A stretch of 64,000 bases of DNA from Buttiauxella massiliensis (GCF_902500225.1 NZ_LR722659.1:1-64000), one strand, 5' to 3'. Positions 16,922 through 26,526 are shown, numbered from the stretch's first letter. Numbers and translations are program-made. The notes: generated by a model from the sequence alone, not told the origin.

Positions 16922-17614
16922 ATGTTTTATAAGTTACAGCTTGTTTTTTATAAAAATAAACAAACTAAAGCGAGTTCAATTTTTGAAGAGCTAGCTGAGT
17001 TTATCAGACAATTACCAGATTGGAAGGAGAAACCTAGCACATGGTTTATCGCTCATCCAACAGAAATGATGGTAGCAATAGATAATAATCTTATAACAGA
17101 AAAAGCTAATGATTATGTTAGTTCTATGATTGCGAAAAAGAAAAATTTCAATGTAGTATTAGCAGATAAAAATAAAGATGATAGTGTTTTAACAGTATGG
17201 CTAATGAATACACCGGCAATTTCCGATAATAGATATTATCTGACATTAACAATTGCATCACTATCTGATGATAATAACAAAATAACATTTATCAATTTAA
17301 TCAAAAGAATTGTGAAAAACACCCCTTGGGATGTTAGATATATCATGGTCGATACTGAACAATATAAAATGAAACAGAAATCAGTTTTTAACGATAGAGT
17401 GCCCGTTGGATGGATGTTATATCTCCCTAAGGTTATTGATGTTAACGATGCAATTAATGCATTTGAAATTATATATTGCAGTGACAATTCAGGTACGATT
17501 ATTGTATCAAAAGAAATTTTTAATGGTAATAACCAAAATGATATTGCTATTTCTAATAATATTGAAATTGAATTAGCTGCAAATGGTCACTTACCGTTGA
17601 TGACGGAGCTATAA
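16922..17614 (+). CDS. Imm52-type immunity protein, cassette A
   Basis: A 230 aa cytoplasmic protein starting MFYKLQLVFYKNKQ; ATG 16922 is chosen over 16910 because a TGAGG box sits just ahead of it. The region is very AT-rich. A conserved RVPVGWMLYLP stretch and the end IELAANGHLPLMTEL are shared with the immunity proteins of cassettes B and C. Imm52 proteins neutralise Tox-REase-5 nucleases, and gene order toxin then immunity supports this pairing. The N-terminal half differs strongly from B and C, as expected for a specificity region. Confidence 0.75.
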   Translation: MFYKLQLVFYKNKQTKASSIFEELAEFIRQLPDWKEKPSTWFIAHPTEMMVAIDNNLITEKANDYVSSMIAKKKNFNVVLADKNKDDSVLTVWLMNTPAISDNRYYLTLTIASLSDDNNKITFINLIKRIVKNTPWDVRYIMVDTEQYKMKQKSVFNDRVPVGWMLYLPKVIDVNDAINAFEIIYCSDNSGTIIVSKEIFNGNNQNDIAISNNIEIELAANGHLPLMTEL

Positions 17615-17654
17615 GTCTACTTGGTACACGATCATTACCCCTAGTCTGAAATTG

Positions 17655-19967
17655 ATGTTAGCCCTGTTTGACGGACAGACGCGCTATGTTCTTGACATCA
17701 ACGACAGCACCGTACTACCGGATGTACTGAACTTTACCGGGCGCGAAGCATTAAGCGAGCCGTTTAGCTGGGACATTGAATTTACCACTCCGCAGGCAAA
17801 CATTGCCCCGGAGCAGGTGCTGATGAAATATGCCTCCCTGCGGATGCGCAGCGGTAAAAACGTTCATGGCATCATCACCCGTCTGGAATGGTTGTCCACC
17901 ACCCAGGACCAGTCGCATTACACAGTGACGCTGAGCTCACGCCTGGCGTTGCTCTCCTTCACCCGCCAGTGTGCGGTGTTCCGGGACCAGTCAGTGCCGG
18001 AAGTGGTGGAGCAGGTCTTGCGCCAGCACGGGCTGGAAGGGCCGGATTTTGAGTTTCGGCTGGAGCGGACCTATCCACCGCGTGAACTCATCACCCAGTG
18101 GAGGGAAACCGACCTGGAATTTGTGCAGCGCATTCTGTCGGAAGTGGGGATTTACTGGCGCACGGAGATGGACAGCACCCGGGAAATGGATGTCTTTATC
18201 CTGGCCGACAGCCAGCTCAACTACCAGTTTGATGTGCGCCTGCCGTACAGCGAGCCGTCCGGTCTTTACGATGGTGCGGCAGAGTCGGTGTGGGATGTGC
18301 GCACTAAAAACCAGGTGGTGACCGGCACGGTTGCCACGCGTGATTACAACTACCGCACCGCCAGTACCCCACTGGATACGGCAGTGAGTGTGCGGCAGGA
18401 CGCCAGCATGACAGGCGAACATTATCGCTACGCTGCCCCTTACCGCGAAGCCGGGGATGACACCGACCCGGAGCCGGAAACCGGGAGCGGGGCGTTTTAT
18501 GCCCGCATTCACCATGAGCGCGAACTGAATAAATCAGCCCGGGTCAGTCTTGACAGTAATGCCTCCGGCCTGACACCGGGCCAGGTGCTGGAGCCGCAGG
18601 GCGCGGTTATCAGCGCCCTGCAGGAAGGTGTGATTATCACCGTGGTCACTTACCGCGCGGCCCGTGATACCCGTCTGCATGTGTCGGTCGACGGGATGCC
18701 GTACAGCGAGCGCTACAGCTTCCGCCCGGTTGAAATCCCGCGCCCGGAAATTCACGGCACCCTGCCTGCGCGAATAGAAAGCCGGGAGAAGAACGATATT
18801 TATGCCCACCTGGATGACCAGGGCCGCTACCGGGTAAAACTCGATTTTGACCGGGAAGGGACGGAGCCGGGTTACGGCTATCTGTGGTTGCGGATGGCGA
18901 AACCGTATTCGGGTGACACGCTCGGCTGGCATACACCGCTGATTGACGGGACAGAAGTGGCGATTGCGTACAGCAACGGCGATATCGACCTGCCGTATAT
19001 CTCCCACGCCATGCACGACTCCGAACATCCGGACCACGTGAACCGCGACAACCACACCCGCAACGTCCTCAGAACGCCTGCCAACAACAAACTGCGAATG
19101 GAGGACCAGCGCGGCGAGGAGCATATCAAGCTCGCGACGGAATACGGAAAAACCCAGCTGAACACCGGCCACCTGGTGGATGAGAAGGCGCGGCCCCGTG
19201 GCACCGGCACCGAGTTACGCACCGACGAACGGGGCACCATACGCGCCGGTAAAGGGCTGTTTGTCAGTGCGGACGGGCAGAGTAAAGCCCGGGGCGAGGT
19301 GCTGGATATGGACGCCGCACTGAAGGAAATCGACCAGCTGAACCAGCAACTGCAACAGCTGGAAATGGCCGCAGAGCAGGCCCAGGCGCTGAAGGCGGAT
19401 ATCGACAGCCAGATACAGATGTTTGAGCAGCGGCTGAAACCCCTTAATGAAGCCATGCTGTTCTCAGCCCCGGAAGGAATAGCGCTCACCAGTGGCGAGC
19501 ACCTGCAACTGACGGCCACGAAAAACGTCGCCCTCAATGCCGGGGGCGATATCAGTGCCGGTGTAATGGGCAATATGACCGCCCTTGCCGGGGAGAAGCT
19601 GGGACTTTTTGCCCGGACCGGGCAGCTAAGCCTGAAAGCAGGGGAAGGCCCGGTGGACATGCAGGCACAGAACAGCAATATGCGGCTGTTTGCAGAAAAG
19701 AAACTGACGTTTACCTCAGAAAGCGACATTACCTTTGCCGGTAAAAAGCGCATCACGCTAATGGGTGGTGGCAGCTACCTGAAGCTGGAGGCAGGGAAGG
19801 TGGAGTACGGCACGACAGCGTCGTATATCCGTAAAGTGAAAAAGACGATGTTTGCGGGGGCTGCAAACATACCCATCCAGGCTGTGACCGGGAGCGGAAT
19901 TTGCCTCAGTTGCCTGATGAAAGCGGCGATGAATGGTGACACTTTTGTCGTAAGGGGAGAGTCATGA
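17655..19967 (+). CDS. vgrG: VgrG spike protein, copy 2 (full domain content, altered start)
   Basis: A 770 aa VgrG closely similar to copy 1 across its whole length. Homology to copy 1 begins at the Leu codon of LALFDGQTRY, so the first three residues after Met (DNW) and the whole native leader are missing. The sequence before ATG 17655 (TTG 17652 is also possible) contains no recognisable Shine-Dalgarno box. It therefore may be expressed poorly, or by read-through from immunity A, 40 bases upstream. Domain content is as in copy 1: gp27-like, OB-fold, coiled coil, DUF2345-like needle. The gene overlaps its DUF4123 partner by four bases. Confidence 0.88.
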   Translation: MLALFDGQTRYVLDINDSTVLPDVLNFTGREALSEPFSWDIEFTTPQANIAPEQVLMKYASLRMRSGKNVHGIITRLEWLSTTQDQSHYTVTLSSRLALLSFTRQCAVFRDQSVPEVVEQVLRQHGLEGPDFEFRLERTYPPRELITQWRETDLEFVQRILSEVGIYWRTEMDSTREMDVFILADSQLNYQFDVRLPYSEPSGLYDGAAESVWDVRTKNQVVTGTVATRDYNYRTASTPLDTAVSVRQDASMTGEHYRYAAPYREAGDDTDPEPETGSGAFYARIHHERELNKSARVSLDSNASGLTPGQVLEPQGAVISALQEGVIITVVTYRAARDTRLHVSVDGMPYSERYSFRPVEIPRPEIHGTLPARIESREKNDIYAHLDDQGRYRVKLDFDREGTEPGYGYLWLRMAKPYSGDTLGWHTPLIDGTEVAIAYSNGDIDLPYISHAMHDSEHPDHVNRDNHTRNVLRTPANNKLRMEDQRGEEHIKLATEYGKTQLNTGHLVDEKARPRGTGTELRTDERGTIRAGKGLFVSADGQSKARGEVLDMDAALKEIDQLNQQLQQLEMAAEQAQALKADIDSQIQMFEQRLKPLNEAMLFSAPEGIALTSGEHLQLTATKNVALNAGGDISAGVMGNMTALAGEKLGLFARTGQLSLKAGEGPVDMQAQNSNMRLFAEKKLTFTSESDITFAGKKRITLMGGGSYLKLEAGKVEYGTTASYIRKVKKTMFAGAANIPIQAVTGSGICLSCLMKAAMNGDTFVVRGES

Positions 19968-20467
19968 GCAGTCTCAGCTTCAGCCATGCGGTGCAGAGCT
20001 TGATACACACGACAGAAGTCACTTTATTTGCTCTCGTCGATGGTCTGCAATATGAACGCTTTACGGGGGAGGAACTGGTATTTAAACGGGAAGAAGTTTT
20101 GCCTCTGTTCAATACCTGGCCGGATTCACGTATTGCTTTTGCTGGCCCCTGGATTATTGGCATAAACGAAGCGATGGGTATTCGAGAAAAACTGTGCGAA
20201 CTGGAGGCCACATTACCCTCTGTATCATGGATTTTATCTTCTGCTACGCCAGCAGATCTGGTTGAGCATTTTCAGAAAAACATCAATATCGGACTTCCTG
20301 ACGGTCGGGCGGCTTTATTGCGTATTCAGGACCCACGCGTACAGGTTCGCCTTGGGGCAATGCTGGATAGCCTGCAACACCAGAAGTTAACCCATCTTAC
20401 GCGAGAGTGGGTCACAACTATTGACGGAAAAGCCTGGTCACTTAAACAAAGGGAGTTCATATGCTAA
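19964..20467 (+). CDS. DUF4123 effector chaperone, cassette B
   Basis: A 167 aa DUF4123 protein (MSSLSFSHAVQSLIHTTEVT) with FALVDGLQYERF, IAFAGPWIIGI and LPDGRAALLRIQDPRVQ. It differs from the cassette C copy at only about five residues, whereas the cassette A copy is much more distant. It overlaps vgrG copy 2 (ATGA) and the next small gene by 7 bp, so the four genes form one tight translational unit. It presumably loads effector B on the spike. Confidence 0.9.
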   Translation: MSSLSFSHAVQSLIHTTEVTLFALVDGLQYERFTGEELVFKREEVLPLFNTWPDSRIAFAGPWIIGINEAMGIREKLCELEATLPSVSWILSSATPADLVEHFQKNINIGLPDGRAALLRIQDPRVQVRLGAMLDSLQHQKLTHLTREWVTTIDGKAWSLKQREFIC

Positions 20468-20805
20468 AGCTGTCTGAAGAACAGTGCGCCAGCGCAGGTC
20501 AAATGGAAGACGATGATTTTGTCCGTGATACCGCGCAAAAACTGAAGAAGAAATATCCGGTCATAAACGAACCAGATGACACCTTCTTCAGCAGGCTGAG
20601 GAAAGCGCTGGACTATGCAAACACCTTACCACTGAAAGAAAAAAATGTGAGGCGGGATTTTTTGCGACTGGAGACATTCTATCCGGGATTTTACCTCAAG
20701 CCGGAAATAGATAAATGGCTGAAAACGCCTAATGGCTATTCAGCAGACCAGCGTCTGGAAGATTTTAAGCACATAGTGATTAACAGGGAAAGGAGAGGAC
20801 TCTGA
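20461..20805 (+). CDS. Small T6SS accessory protein, cassette B
   Basis: A 114 aa charged, helical protein starting MLKLSEEQCASAGQMEDDDF. It contains LRKALDYANTLPLKEKNVRR and ends NRERRGL. It differs from the cassette C protein at about four positions. Its ATG lies within the end of the DUF4123 gene, and its stop overlaps the effector start by one base. Strict conservation of this gene in all three cassettes argues that it is needed for effector delivery. Function otherwise unknown. Confidence 0.7.
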   Translation: MLKLSEEQCASAGQMEDDDFVRDTAQKLKKKYPVINEPDDTFFSRLRKALDYANTLPLKEKNVRRDFLRLETFYPGFYLKPEIDKWLKTPNGYSADQRLEDFKHIVINRERRGL

Positions 20806-21554
20806 TGGTTGGCATTGTTCTTGGTGGTGCGACAGCAGGAAGCGCCGGGGCGGCAGGTGGGGGGGTTGGTTCATCGACATATCCCGGGACGCAAAGTCAC
20901 GGTGGCTGGGAAGATGATGATATGTCTTTTCCCGACCCAGGAAATGCACAGTCCCGGAGTAACGGGGGATTTGACTACCAGGGAAAGCCTTATGATCCAA
21001 TCCTGAACGAACCGATGGTTGTCAGTGCCGAAACCCATGCGGATTTCTGGGAGGATGACATAGATTACTCAGAAACGGTGAGTTACGAGGGTGTTGATAC
21101 CAAAGCCGGAGCGCAGGCAAAAACGGATGAAAAAACCTGTGAAAACTGCCCACCGGAAGGCAAGGTTTTACCCATGGTCAGGCGTTGTTCTCGGTGGAGT
21201 GTGAGTACCATAAGCTACCAGACTCGCATTTGCGGCACGTTTTATAATCCTGAAACGCAGCAGATCCAGGAGTTTAAGTACTGCGGTGTTTCATTTGATG
21301 GCTGGAAGGATAAGCTTTGTCAGTTCTGGGAAGCCAAGGCGCGATATGATCAGTTTTTCAGAGCTGATGGACGAAAAAAAGAATGGTGGACTGGCGATAG
21401 TAGTGCGATTAAACAAGCTGGTCGGCATCAGGCTGTTGCAACCGTTAATCAACCTTTAAAAGTCGTGTGGATTTTCATGCAACCTATCAGTGCTAAATAT
21501 TTTGGAATCATTTTCCAAGGCATGCATGATATTCTCGTTCGTTGGGAGCCATAA
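20805..21554 (+). CDS. Tox-REase-5 nuclease effector, cassette B
   Basis: A 249 aa protein. Residues 1-30 are Gly/Ala-rich and could be a membrane-inserting or VgrG-docking segment. Residues 31-105 are acidic and low in structure. A CENC pair is at 112-115. The nuclease part has ISYQTRICGTFYNPET, FDGW (Asp165), and FWEAKARYDQFF with Glu176 and Lys178 as the E-x-K catalytic pair. The end VVWIFMQPISAKYF is family-typical. The N-terminal 120 residues are nearly identical to effector C, while the C-terminal tail differs, consistent with exchange of toxin ends. Confidence 0.84.
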   Translation: MVGIVLGGATAGSAGAAGGGVGSSTYPGTQSHGGWEDDDMSFPDPGNAQSRSNGGFDYQGKPYDPILNEPMVVSAETHADFWEDDIDYSETVSYEGVDTKAGAQAKTDEKTCENCPPEGKVLPMVRRCSRWSVSTISYQTRICGTFYNPETQQIQEFKYCGVSFDGWKDKLCQFWEAKARYDQFFRADGRKKEWWTGDSSAIKQAGRHQAVATVNQPLKVVWIFMQPISAKYFGIIFQGMHDILVRWEP

Positions 21555-21556
21555 TT

Positions 21557-22276
21557 ATGAACATTGATGTATCAGTTAATTTTACGTTTACAACTGGTTT
21601 AGAAAATATCGCCTTTGAGAAAATCATTGAACAATTTTCGTTTTTGGTTTCCGAGTCAAATAAGTTGCTTGGACAACACTATAAATGGTATGAGACTGGA
21701 TATTCAAAAAAACAAGCATTGTCACACTTGGCGTTTGATAATAATAAAATTACTGAAAGTACATTTATAAAATGGGATAAGCGATATAAGAAAGATACAC
21801 CTCTTTTTGTTGAAAGCGTTTGGGATGGCAAAGGTGATTACAGTAGCTCCATTAATTATCGAAAAATGTTTTTCGACCAAGCTAATCGAGCTAATGTTGA
21901 ATTGCATATGGTGTCGCAAAATGAAAATCTAGACTTAGAGAGCTTCATTGTTCTGTTCTCAAACATTGCCTGCTATTTTGAGTGTTCATATATAAATGCT
22001 GATACCAAAGGTTATCGTTTTTTTGATAATAATGTTTTTCCTGATAGGTTAAGCGTGGGTTGGATGTTATATATACCCGCAATCCTCCTTCCTGAACTAA
22101 TCCCGGAAGCAGCCAGAGTAATACCTGTAATGGATGGCGAAAAACAAAAAGGAACAATTGTTGTTTCGACCGAAGAGATATTCGATGGAGAAAACAAAGA
22201 ACATGTTGGTAAAGCAAATGACATAGAAATAAAGCTTTTGGACCTTGGGTTTTTGCCATTGATTACAGAGCTTTAA
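21557..22276 (+). CDS. Imm52-type immunity protein, cassette B
   Basis: A 239 aa protein starting MNIDVSVNFTFTTGLENIAF, with a GGGAG box eight bases upstream, right after effector B. It has the Imm52 features: KWYETGYSKKQA, a W-D-K-R-Y segment, VWDGKGD, then SVGWMLYIPA. The last 70 residues (from the WMLYIP segment to the end) are nearly identical to immunity C, but the first part differs. The N-terminal region therefore probably sets toxin specificity. The string TTATATCCGTAG follows, then vgrG sequence resumes. Confidence 0.8.
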   Translation: MNIDVSVNFTFTTGLENIAFEKIIEQFSFLVSESNKLLGQHYKWYETGYSKKQALSHLAFDNNKITESTFIKWDKRYKKDTPLFVESVWDGKGDYSSSINYRKMFFDQANRANVELHMVSQNENLDLESFIVLFSNIACYFECSYINADTKGYRFFDNNVFPDRLSVGWMLYIPAILLPELIPEAARVIPVMDGEKQKGTIVVSTEEIFDGENKEHVGKANDIEIKLLDLGFLPLITEL

Positions 22277-22288
22277 TTATATCCGTAG

Positions 22289-24154
22289 CGGGAAACCGAC
22301 CTGGAATTTGTTCAGCGCATTCTGTCGGAAGTGGGGATTTACTGGCGCACGGAGATGGACAGCACCCGTGAGCTGGAGGTGTATATTTTTGCCGACAGCC
22401 AGCTCAATTATCAGTTTGATGTGCGCCTGCCGTACAGCGAGCCGTCCGGTCTGTACGATGGTGCGGCAGAGTCGGTGTGGGATGTGCGCACCCGGAACAA
22501 AGTGGTCACCGGCACGGTTGCCACGCGTGATTACAACTACCGCACCGCCAGTACCCCACTCGATACAGCAGTGAGTGTACGGCAGGACGCCAGCATGACA
22601 GGCGAACATTACCGCTACGCTGCCCCTTACCGCGAAGCCGGGGATGACACCGAGCCGGAGTCGGAAACCGAAAGCGGGGCGTTTTATGCCCGACTCCACC
22701 ATGAGCGCGAACTGAACAAATCTGCCCGTGTTAGCCTTGACAGCAACGCCGCCTGCCTGACCCCCGGCCAGGTGCTGGAGCCGCAGGGTGCGGTTATCAG
22801 CGCCCTGAAAGAGGGGGTGATTATCACCCTTATCACTTACCGTGCCGCCCGCGATACCCGCCTGCATGTGTCGGTCGAAGGGATGCCCTACAGCGAGCGC
22901 TACAGTTTCCGCCCGGTTGAAATCCCGCGCCCGGAAATCCACGGCACCCTGCCAGCGCGCATTGAAAGCCGGGAAAAGAATGATATTTATGCCCACCTGG
23001 ATGAGCAGGGCCGCTACCGCGTAAAGCTGGACTTTGACCGGGAAGGGACGGAGCAAGGGTACGGCTATCTGTGGCTGCGTATGGCAAAGCCCTATTCGGG
23101 TGACACCCTTGGCTGGCATACGCCGCTGATTGACGGGACAGAAGTGGCGATTGCGTACGGTAATGGTGATATCGACCTGCCGTATATCTCGCATGCGATG
23201 CATGACTCAGAGCACCCCGACCACGTTAACCGTGACAATCACACCCGCAATGTCCTCAGGACCCCGGCCAACAACAAGCTGCGGATGGAGGACCAGCGCG
23301 GCGAAGAGCATATCAAGCTCGCGACGGAGTACGGAAAAACCCAGCTGAACACCGGCCATCTGGTGGATGAGAAGGCGCAGCCCCGTGGCAAAGGCACGGA
23401 GCTGCGTACTGACGAACGGGGCACGATACGCGCCGGTAAAGGACTGTTTATCAGCGCGGATGCACAGGCCAAAGCCCGGGGCGAGGTGCTGGATATGGAC
23501 GCGGCCCTGAAAGAAATCGACCAGCTGAACCAGCAACTGCAACAGCTGGAGATGGCCGCAGAGCAGGCAGAAGCCCTGAAGGCGGACATCGACAGCCAGA
23601 TACAGATGTTTGCGCAGCGGCTGAAACCGCTCAATGAAGCCATTCTTTTCTCAGCCCCTGAAGGGATAGCCTTCACCAGTGGCGAACACCTGCAACTGAC
23701 GGCCACAAAAAACGTTGCCATCAATGCCGGGGGCGATATCAGTGCCGGTGTGATGGGCAATATGACCGCCCTTGCCGGGGAGAAGCTGGGGCTGTTTGCC
23801 CGCACCGGGCAGCTAAGTCTGAAAGCGGGAGAAGGCCCGATAGACATGCAGGCCCAGAACGCCAGCATGCGGCTGTTTGCAGAGAAGAAACTGACGTTTA
23901 CTTCAGAAAGTGACATCTCGTTTGCCGGGAAGAAGCGCATCACGCTGATTGGCGGCGGCAGTTATCTGAAGCTGGAGGCGGGGAAGGTGGAGTACGGCAC
24001 GACAGCGTCGTATATCCGCAAGGTGAAAAGAACGATGTTTGCAGGGGCGGCAAACATACCCATCCAGGCTGTGACCGGGAGCGGAATTTGCCTCAGTTGC
24101 CTGATGAAAGCGGCGATGAATGGTGACACTTTTGTCGTAAGGGGAGAGTCATGA
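22289..24154 (+). pseudogene. vgrG: VgrG copy 3, N-terminally truncated (621 codons)
   Basis: Homology to VgrG copy 1 starts abruptly at Arg153 (RETDLEFVQ), one codon after an in-frame TAG at 22286-22288. From there the frame is open and intact to the usual RGES end. The missing 152 residues include the start of the gp27-like platform, so a product begun at GTG 22331 or a later codon could not build a normal spike. No Shine-Dalgarno box is seen. The rest (OB-fold, coiled coil, DUF2345-like needle) remains intact, as would be expected if the fragment is recent or is kept as recombination substrate. It overlaps its DUF4123 gene by four bases. Confidence 0.85.
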
Positions 24155-24654
24155 GCAGTCTCAGCTTCAGCCATGCGGTGCAGAGCTTGATACACACGAC
24201 AGAAGTCACTTTATTTGCTCTCGTCGATGGTCTGCAATATGAACGCTTTACGGGGGAGGAACTGGTATTTAAACGGGAAGAAGTTTTGCCTCTGTTCAAT
24301 ACCTGGCCGGATTCACGTATTGCTTTTGCTGGCCCCTGGATTATTGGCATAAACGAAGCGATGGGTATTCGAGAAAAACTGTGCGAACTGGAGGCCACAT
24401 TACCCTCTGTATCATGGATTTTATCTTCTGCTACGCCAGCAGATCTGGTTGAGCATTTTCAGAAAAACATCAATATCGGACTTCCTGACGGTCGGGCGGC
24501 TTTATTGCGTCTTCAGGACCCACGCGTACAGGTTCGCCTTGGGGCAATGCTGGATAGCCTGCAACACCAGAAGTTGACCCATCTTACGCAAGAGTGGGTC
24601 ACAACTTTTGACGGAAAAGCCTGGTCAATTAAACACAGGGAGTTCATATGTTGA
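24151..24654 (+). CDS. DUF4123 effector chaperone, cassette C
   Basis: A 167 aa DUF4123 protein almost identical to the cassette B copy. The differences are near the end (RLQDP, TQEWVTTFDG, SIKHREF). Because its vgrG partner is truncated, its translation would depend on read-through or on translation of the vgrG fragment, unless an internal promoter exists. The near-identical DNA sequence shows that the duplication is recent or kept alike by gene conversion. Confidence 0.88.
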   Translation: MSSLSFSHAVQSLIHTTEVTLFALVDGLQYERFTGEELVFKREEVLPLFNTWPDSRIAFAGPWIIGINEAMGIREKLCELEATLPSVSWILSSATPADLVEHFQKNINIGLPDGRAALLRLQDPRVQVRLGAMLDSLQHQKLTHLTQEWVTTFDGKAWSIKHREFIC

Positions 24655-24992
24655 AGCTGTCTGAAGAACAGTGTGCCAGCGCAGGTCAGATGGAAGACGA
24701 TGATTTTGTCCGTGATACCGTGCAAAAACTGAAGAAGAAATATCCGGTCATAAACGAACCGGATGACACCTTCCTCGCACGACTGAGGAAAGCGCTGGAC
24801 TATGCAAACACCTTACCACTTAAAGAAAAAAATGTGAGGCGGGATTTTTTGCGACTGGAGACATTCTATCCGGGATTTTACCTTAAGCCGGAAATAGATA
24901 AATGGCTGAAAACGCCTAATGGCTATTCAGCGGATCAGCGTTTGGAAGATTTTAAGCACGTGGTGATAAACAGGGAAAGGAGAGGACTCTGA
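24648..24992 (+). CDS. Small T6SS accessory protein, cassette C
   Basis: A 114 aa protein nearly identical to its cassette B counterpart; the changes seen are Val for Ala in DTVQK, LARL for FSRL, and FKHVV for FKHIV. It has the same overlaps: it starts inside the DUF4123 gene and shares one base with the effector start. Charged and helical, with unknown function, probably an effector-loading partner. Confidence 0.7.
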   Translation: MLKLSEEQCASAGQMEDDDFVRDTVQKLKKKYPVINEPDDTFLARLRKALDYANTLPLKEKNVRRDFLRLETFYPGFYLKPEIDKWLKTPNGYSADQRLEDFKHVVINRERRGL

Positions 24993-25744
24993 TGGTCTGG
25001 ATTGGTATTGGTACCGGAGCTGCGACAGGAAGCGTCGGGGCCGCAGGTGGTGGTGTTGGTTCATCGACATATCCCGGGACGCAAAGTCACGGAGGCTGGG
25101 AAGATGATGATATGTCTTTTCCCGACTCAGGAAATGCTCAGTCCCGGAGTAACGGTGGATTTGACTATCAGGGAAAGCCTTATGATCCAATCCTGAACGA
25201 ACCGATGGTTGTCAGTGCCGAAACCCATGCGGATTTCTGGGAGGATGACATGGACTACTCAGAAACAGTGAGTTACGAAGGCGTTGACACTAAAGCTGGA
25301 GCACAGGCTAAAACGGATGAAAAGACCTGTGAAAACTGCCCACCAGAAGGGAAGGTTTCACCTATGGTCAGGCGGTGTTCGCGCTGGAGTGAGGTGACGA
25401 TTAATTACCAGACGCGTATCTGTGGCACATTCTATAATCCTGAAACAAAACAAATTCAGGAGTTTAAGTATTGTGGTGTGTCATTTGATGGCTGGAAAGA
25501 TAAGCTGTGTCAGTTCTGGGAGGCCAAGGCGCGGTATGATCAATTTTTTAGACCAGATGGGTCTCGGAAATCATGGTGGACGGGGGATATAAGTGCTAAA
25601 AATCAAGCGTCACGACATCAGGCTGTCGCATCAGTAAATAAACCATTAAAAGTAGTTTGGATATTTATGCAACCAATAAGTTACAGGTATTTCCAGAAAA
25701 TATTTATGAAGCACCAAGATATTATCACAAGGTGGCAACCATAA
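24992..25744 (+). CDS. Tox-REase-5 nuclease effector, cassette C
   Basis: A 250 aa paralogue of effector B. It has a Gly-rich start (MVWIGIGTGAATGSVGAAGG), the acidic middle, a CENC pair at 113-116, FDGW with Asp166, and FWEAKARYDQFF with Glu177 and Lys179. Divergence from effector B is concentrated in the last 60 residues and at a few sites around SEVTINYQ. The immunity gene starts on the last base of its stop (TAATG). It should be an active nuclease if delivered, but its own vgrG lacks the N-terminus, so it may ride on another VgrG. Confidence 0.83.
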   Translation: MVWIGIGTGAATGSVGAAGGGVGSSTYPGTQSHGGWEDDDMSFPDSGNAQSRSNGGFDYQGKPYDPILNEPMVVSAETHADFWEDDMDYSETVSYEGVDTKAGAQAKTDEKTCENCPPEGKVSPMVRRCSRWSEVTINYQTRICGTFYNPETKQIQEFKYCGVSFDGWKDKLCQFWEAKARYDQFFRPDGSRKSWWTGDISAKNQASRHQAVASVNKPLKVVWIFMQPISYRYFQKIFMKHQDIITRWQP

Positions 25745-26514
25745 TGTTAACAATAAGAGTTGAGCAGGAATTTGGCCTTAGCACCCCAATTGATGTATCC
25801 CGCGCATTAATAATATTTGATGAGGTGTGCAATAATTTAAATTTGATGCTGGACACCAAAAAAATATGGTATGAGAAAGGATTTTCAAGAAAGCAAGCAA
25901 GTCAACATCGGTTGTTCACTGATTCAGATGTTTCTGAGGCAGTGCAGTCAAGATGGGAAAAGAGGTATAAAAAAAACTATCCATTTTTTGGTGAGGGTAT
26001 TTGGGATGGTGAATCTGATGAAGATAGTGCAGGGATCGATTTAACATCATCTATATCCAGTGCTAATCGACGTACTAATCCTATGTCGCTGACAGTTGAG
26101 TTCCCAATCAACATTACTAAAACAAAACTTACATTTGATCGGATGGTGGTCTTTCTAAAGCATCTTTTAGAACTCAACGAATATTGTACATATCTTTCTG
26201 TAGAGTCTGGTGGTTATAGTTTTTCCGAAATAATCCCCAAAGAAAATGGATATGACGAAGTATATAAGAAAGTGTTTCCCGACAGGATTTCATGTGGGTG
26301 GATGTTGTATATTCCTGCTGTCCTTATTCCTGAGTTAATTCCTGAAGCAGCCAGGATTATTCCTGTCATGAATGGTGAAAAGCAAAATGGAACAATTGTT
26401 GTTTCAACCGAAGAAATATTTGATGGAAACAACAAAGAACACATCGGCAAAGCTAATGACATAGAAATAAAGCTTTTGGACCTTGGTTTTTTGCCATTGA
26501 TTACAGAGCTTTAA
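25744..26514 (+). CDS. Imm52-type immunity protein, cassette C
   Basis: A 256 aa protein starting MLTIRVEQEFGLSTPIDVSR; a longer frame from 25657 lies inside the effector gene, so ATG 25744 is preferred. Imm52 features are IWYEKGFSRKQA, SRWEKRYKK, GIWDGESDED and SCGWMLYIPA. The C-terminal 70 residues are almost the same as in immunity B. It overlaps the effector stop by one base. After its stop the same TTATATCCGTAG string appears as after immunity B, followed again by a vgrG fragment. Confidence 0.8.
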   Translation: MLTIRVEQEFGLSTPIDVSRALIIFDEVCNNLNLMLDTKKIWYEKGFSRKQASQHRLFTDSDVSEAVQSRWEKRYKKNYPFFGEGIWDGESDEDSAGIDLTSSISSANRRTNPMSLTVEFPINITKTKLTFDRMVVFLKHLLELNEYCTYLSVESGGYSFSEIIPKENGYDEVYKKVFPDRISCGWMLYIPAVLIPELIPEAARIIPVMNGEKQNGTIVVSTEEIFDGNNKEHIGKANDIEIKLLDLGFLPLITEL

Positions 26515-26526
26515 TTATATCCGTAG

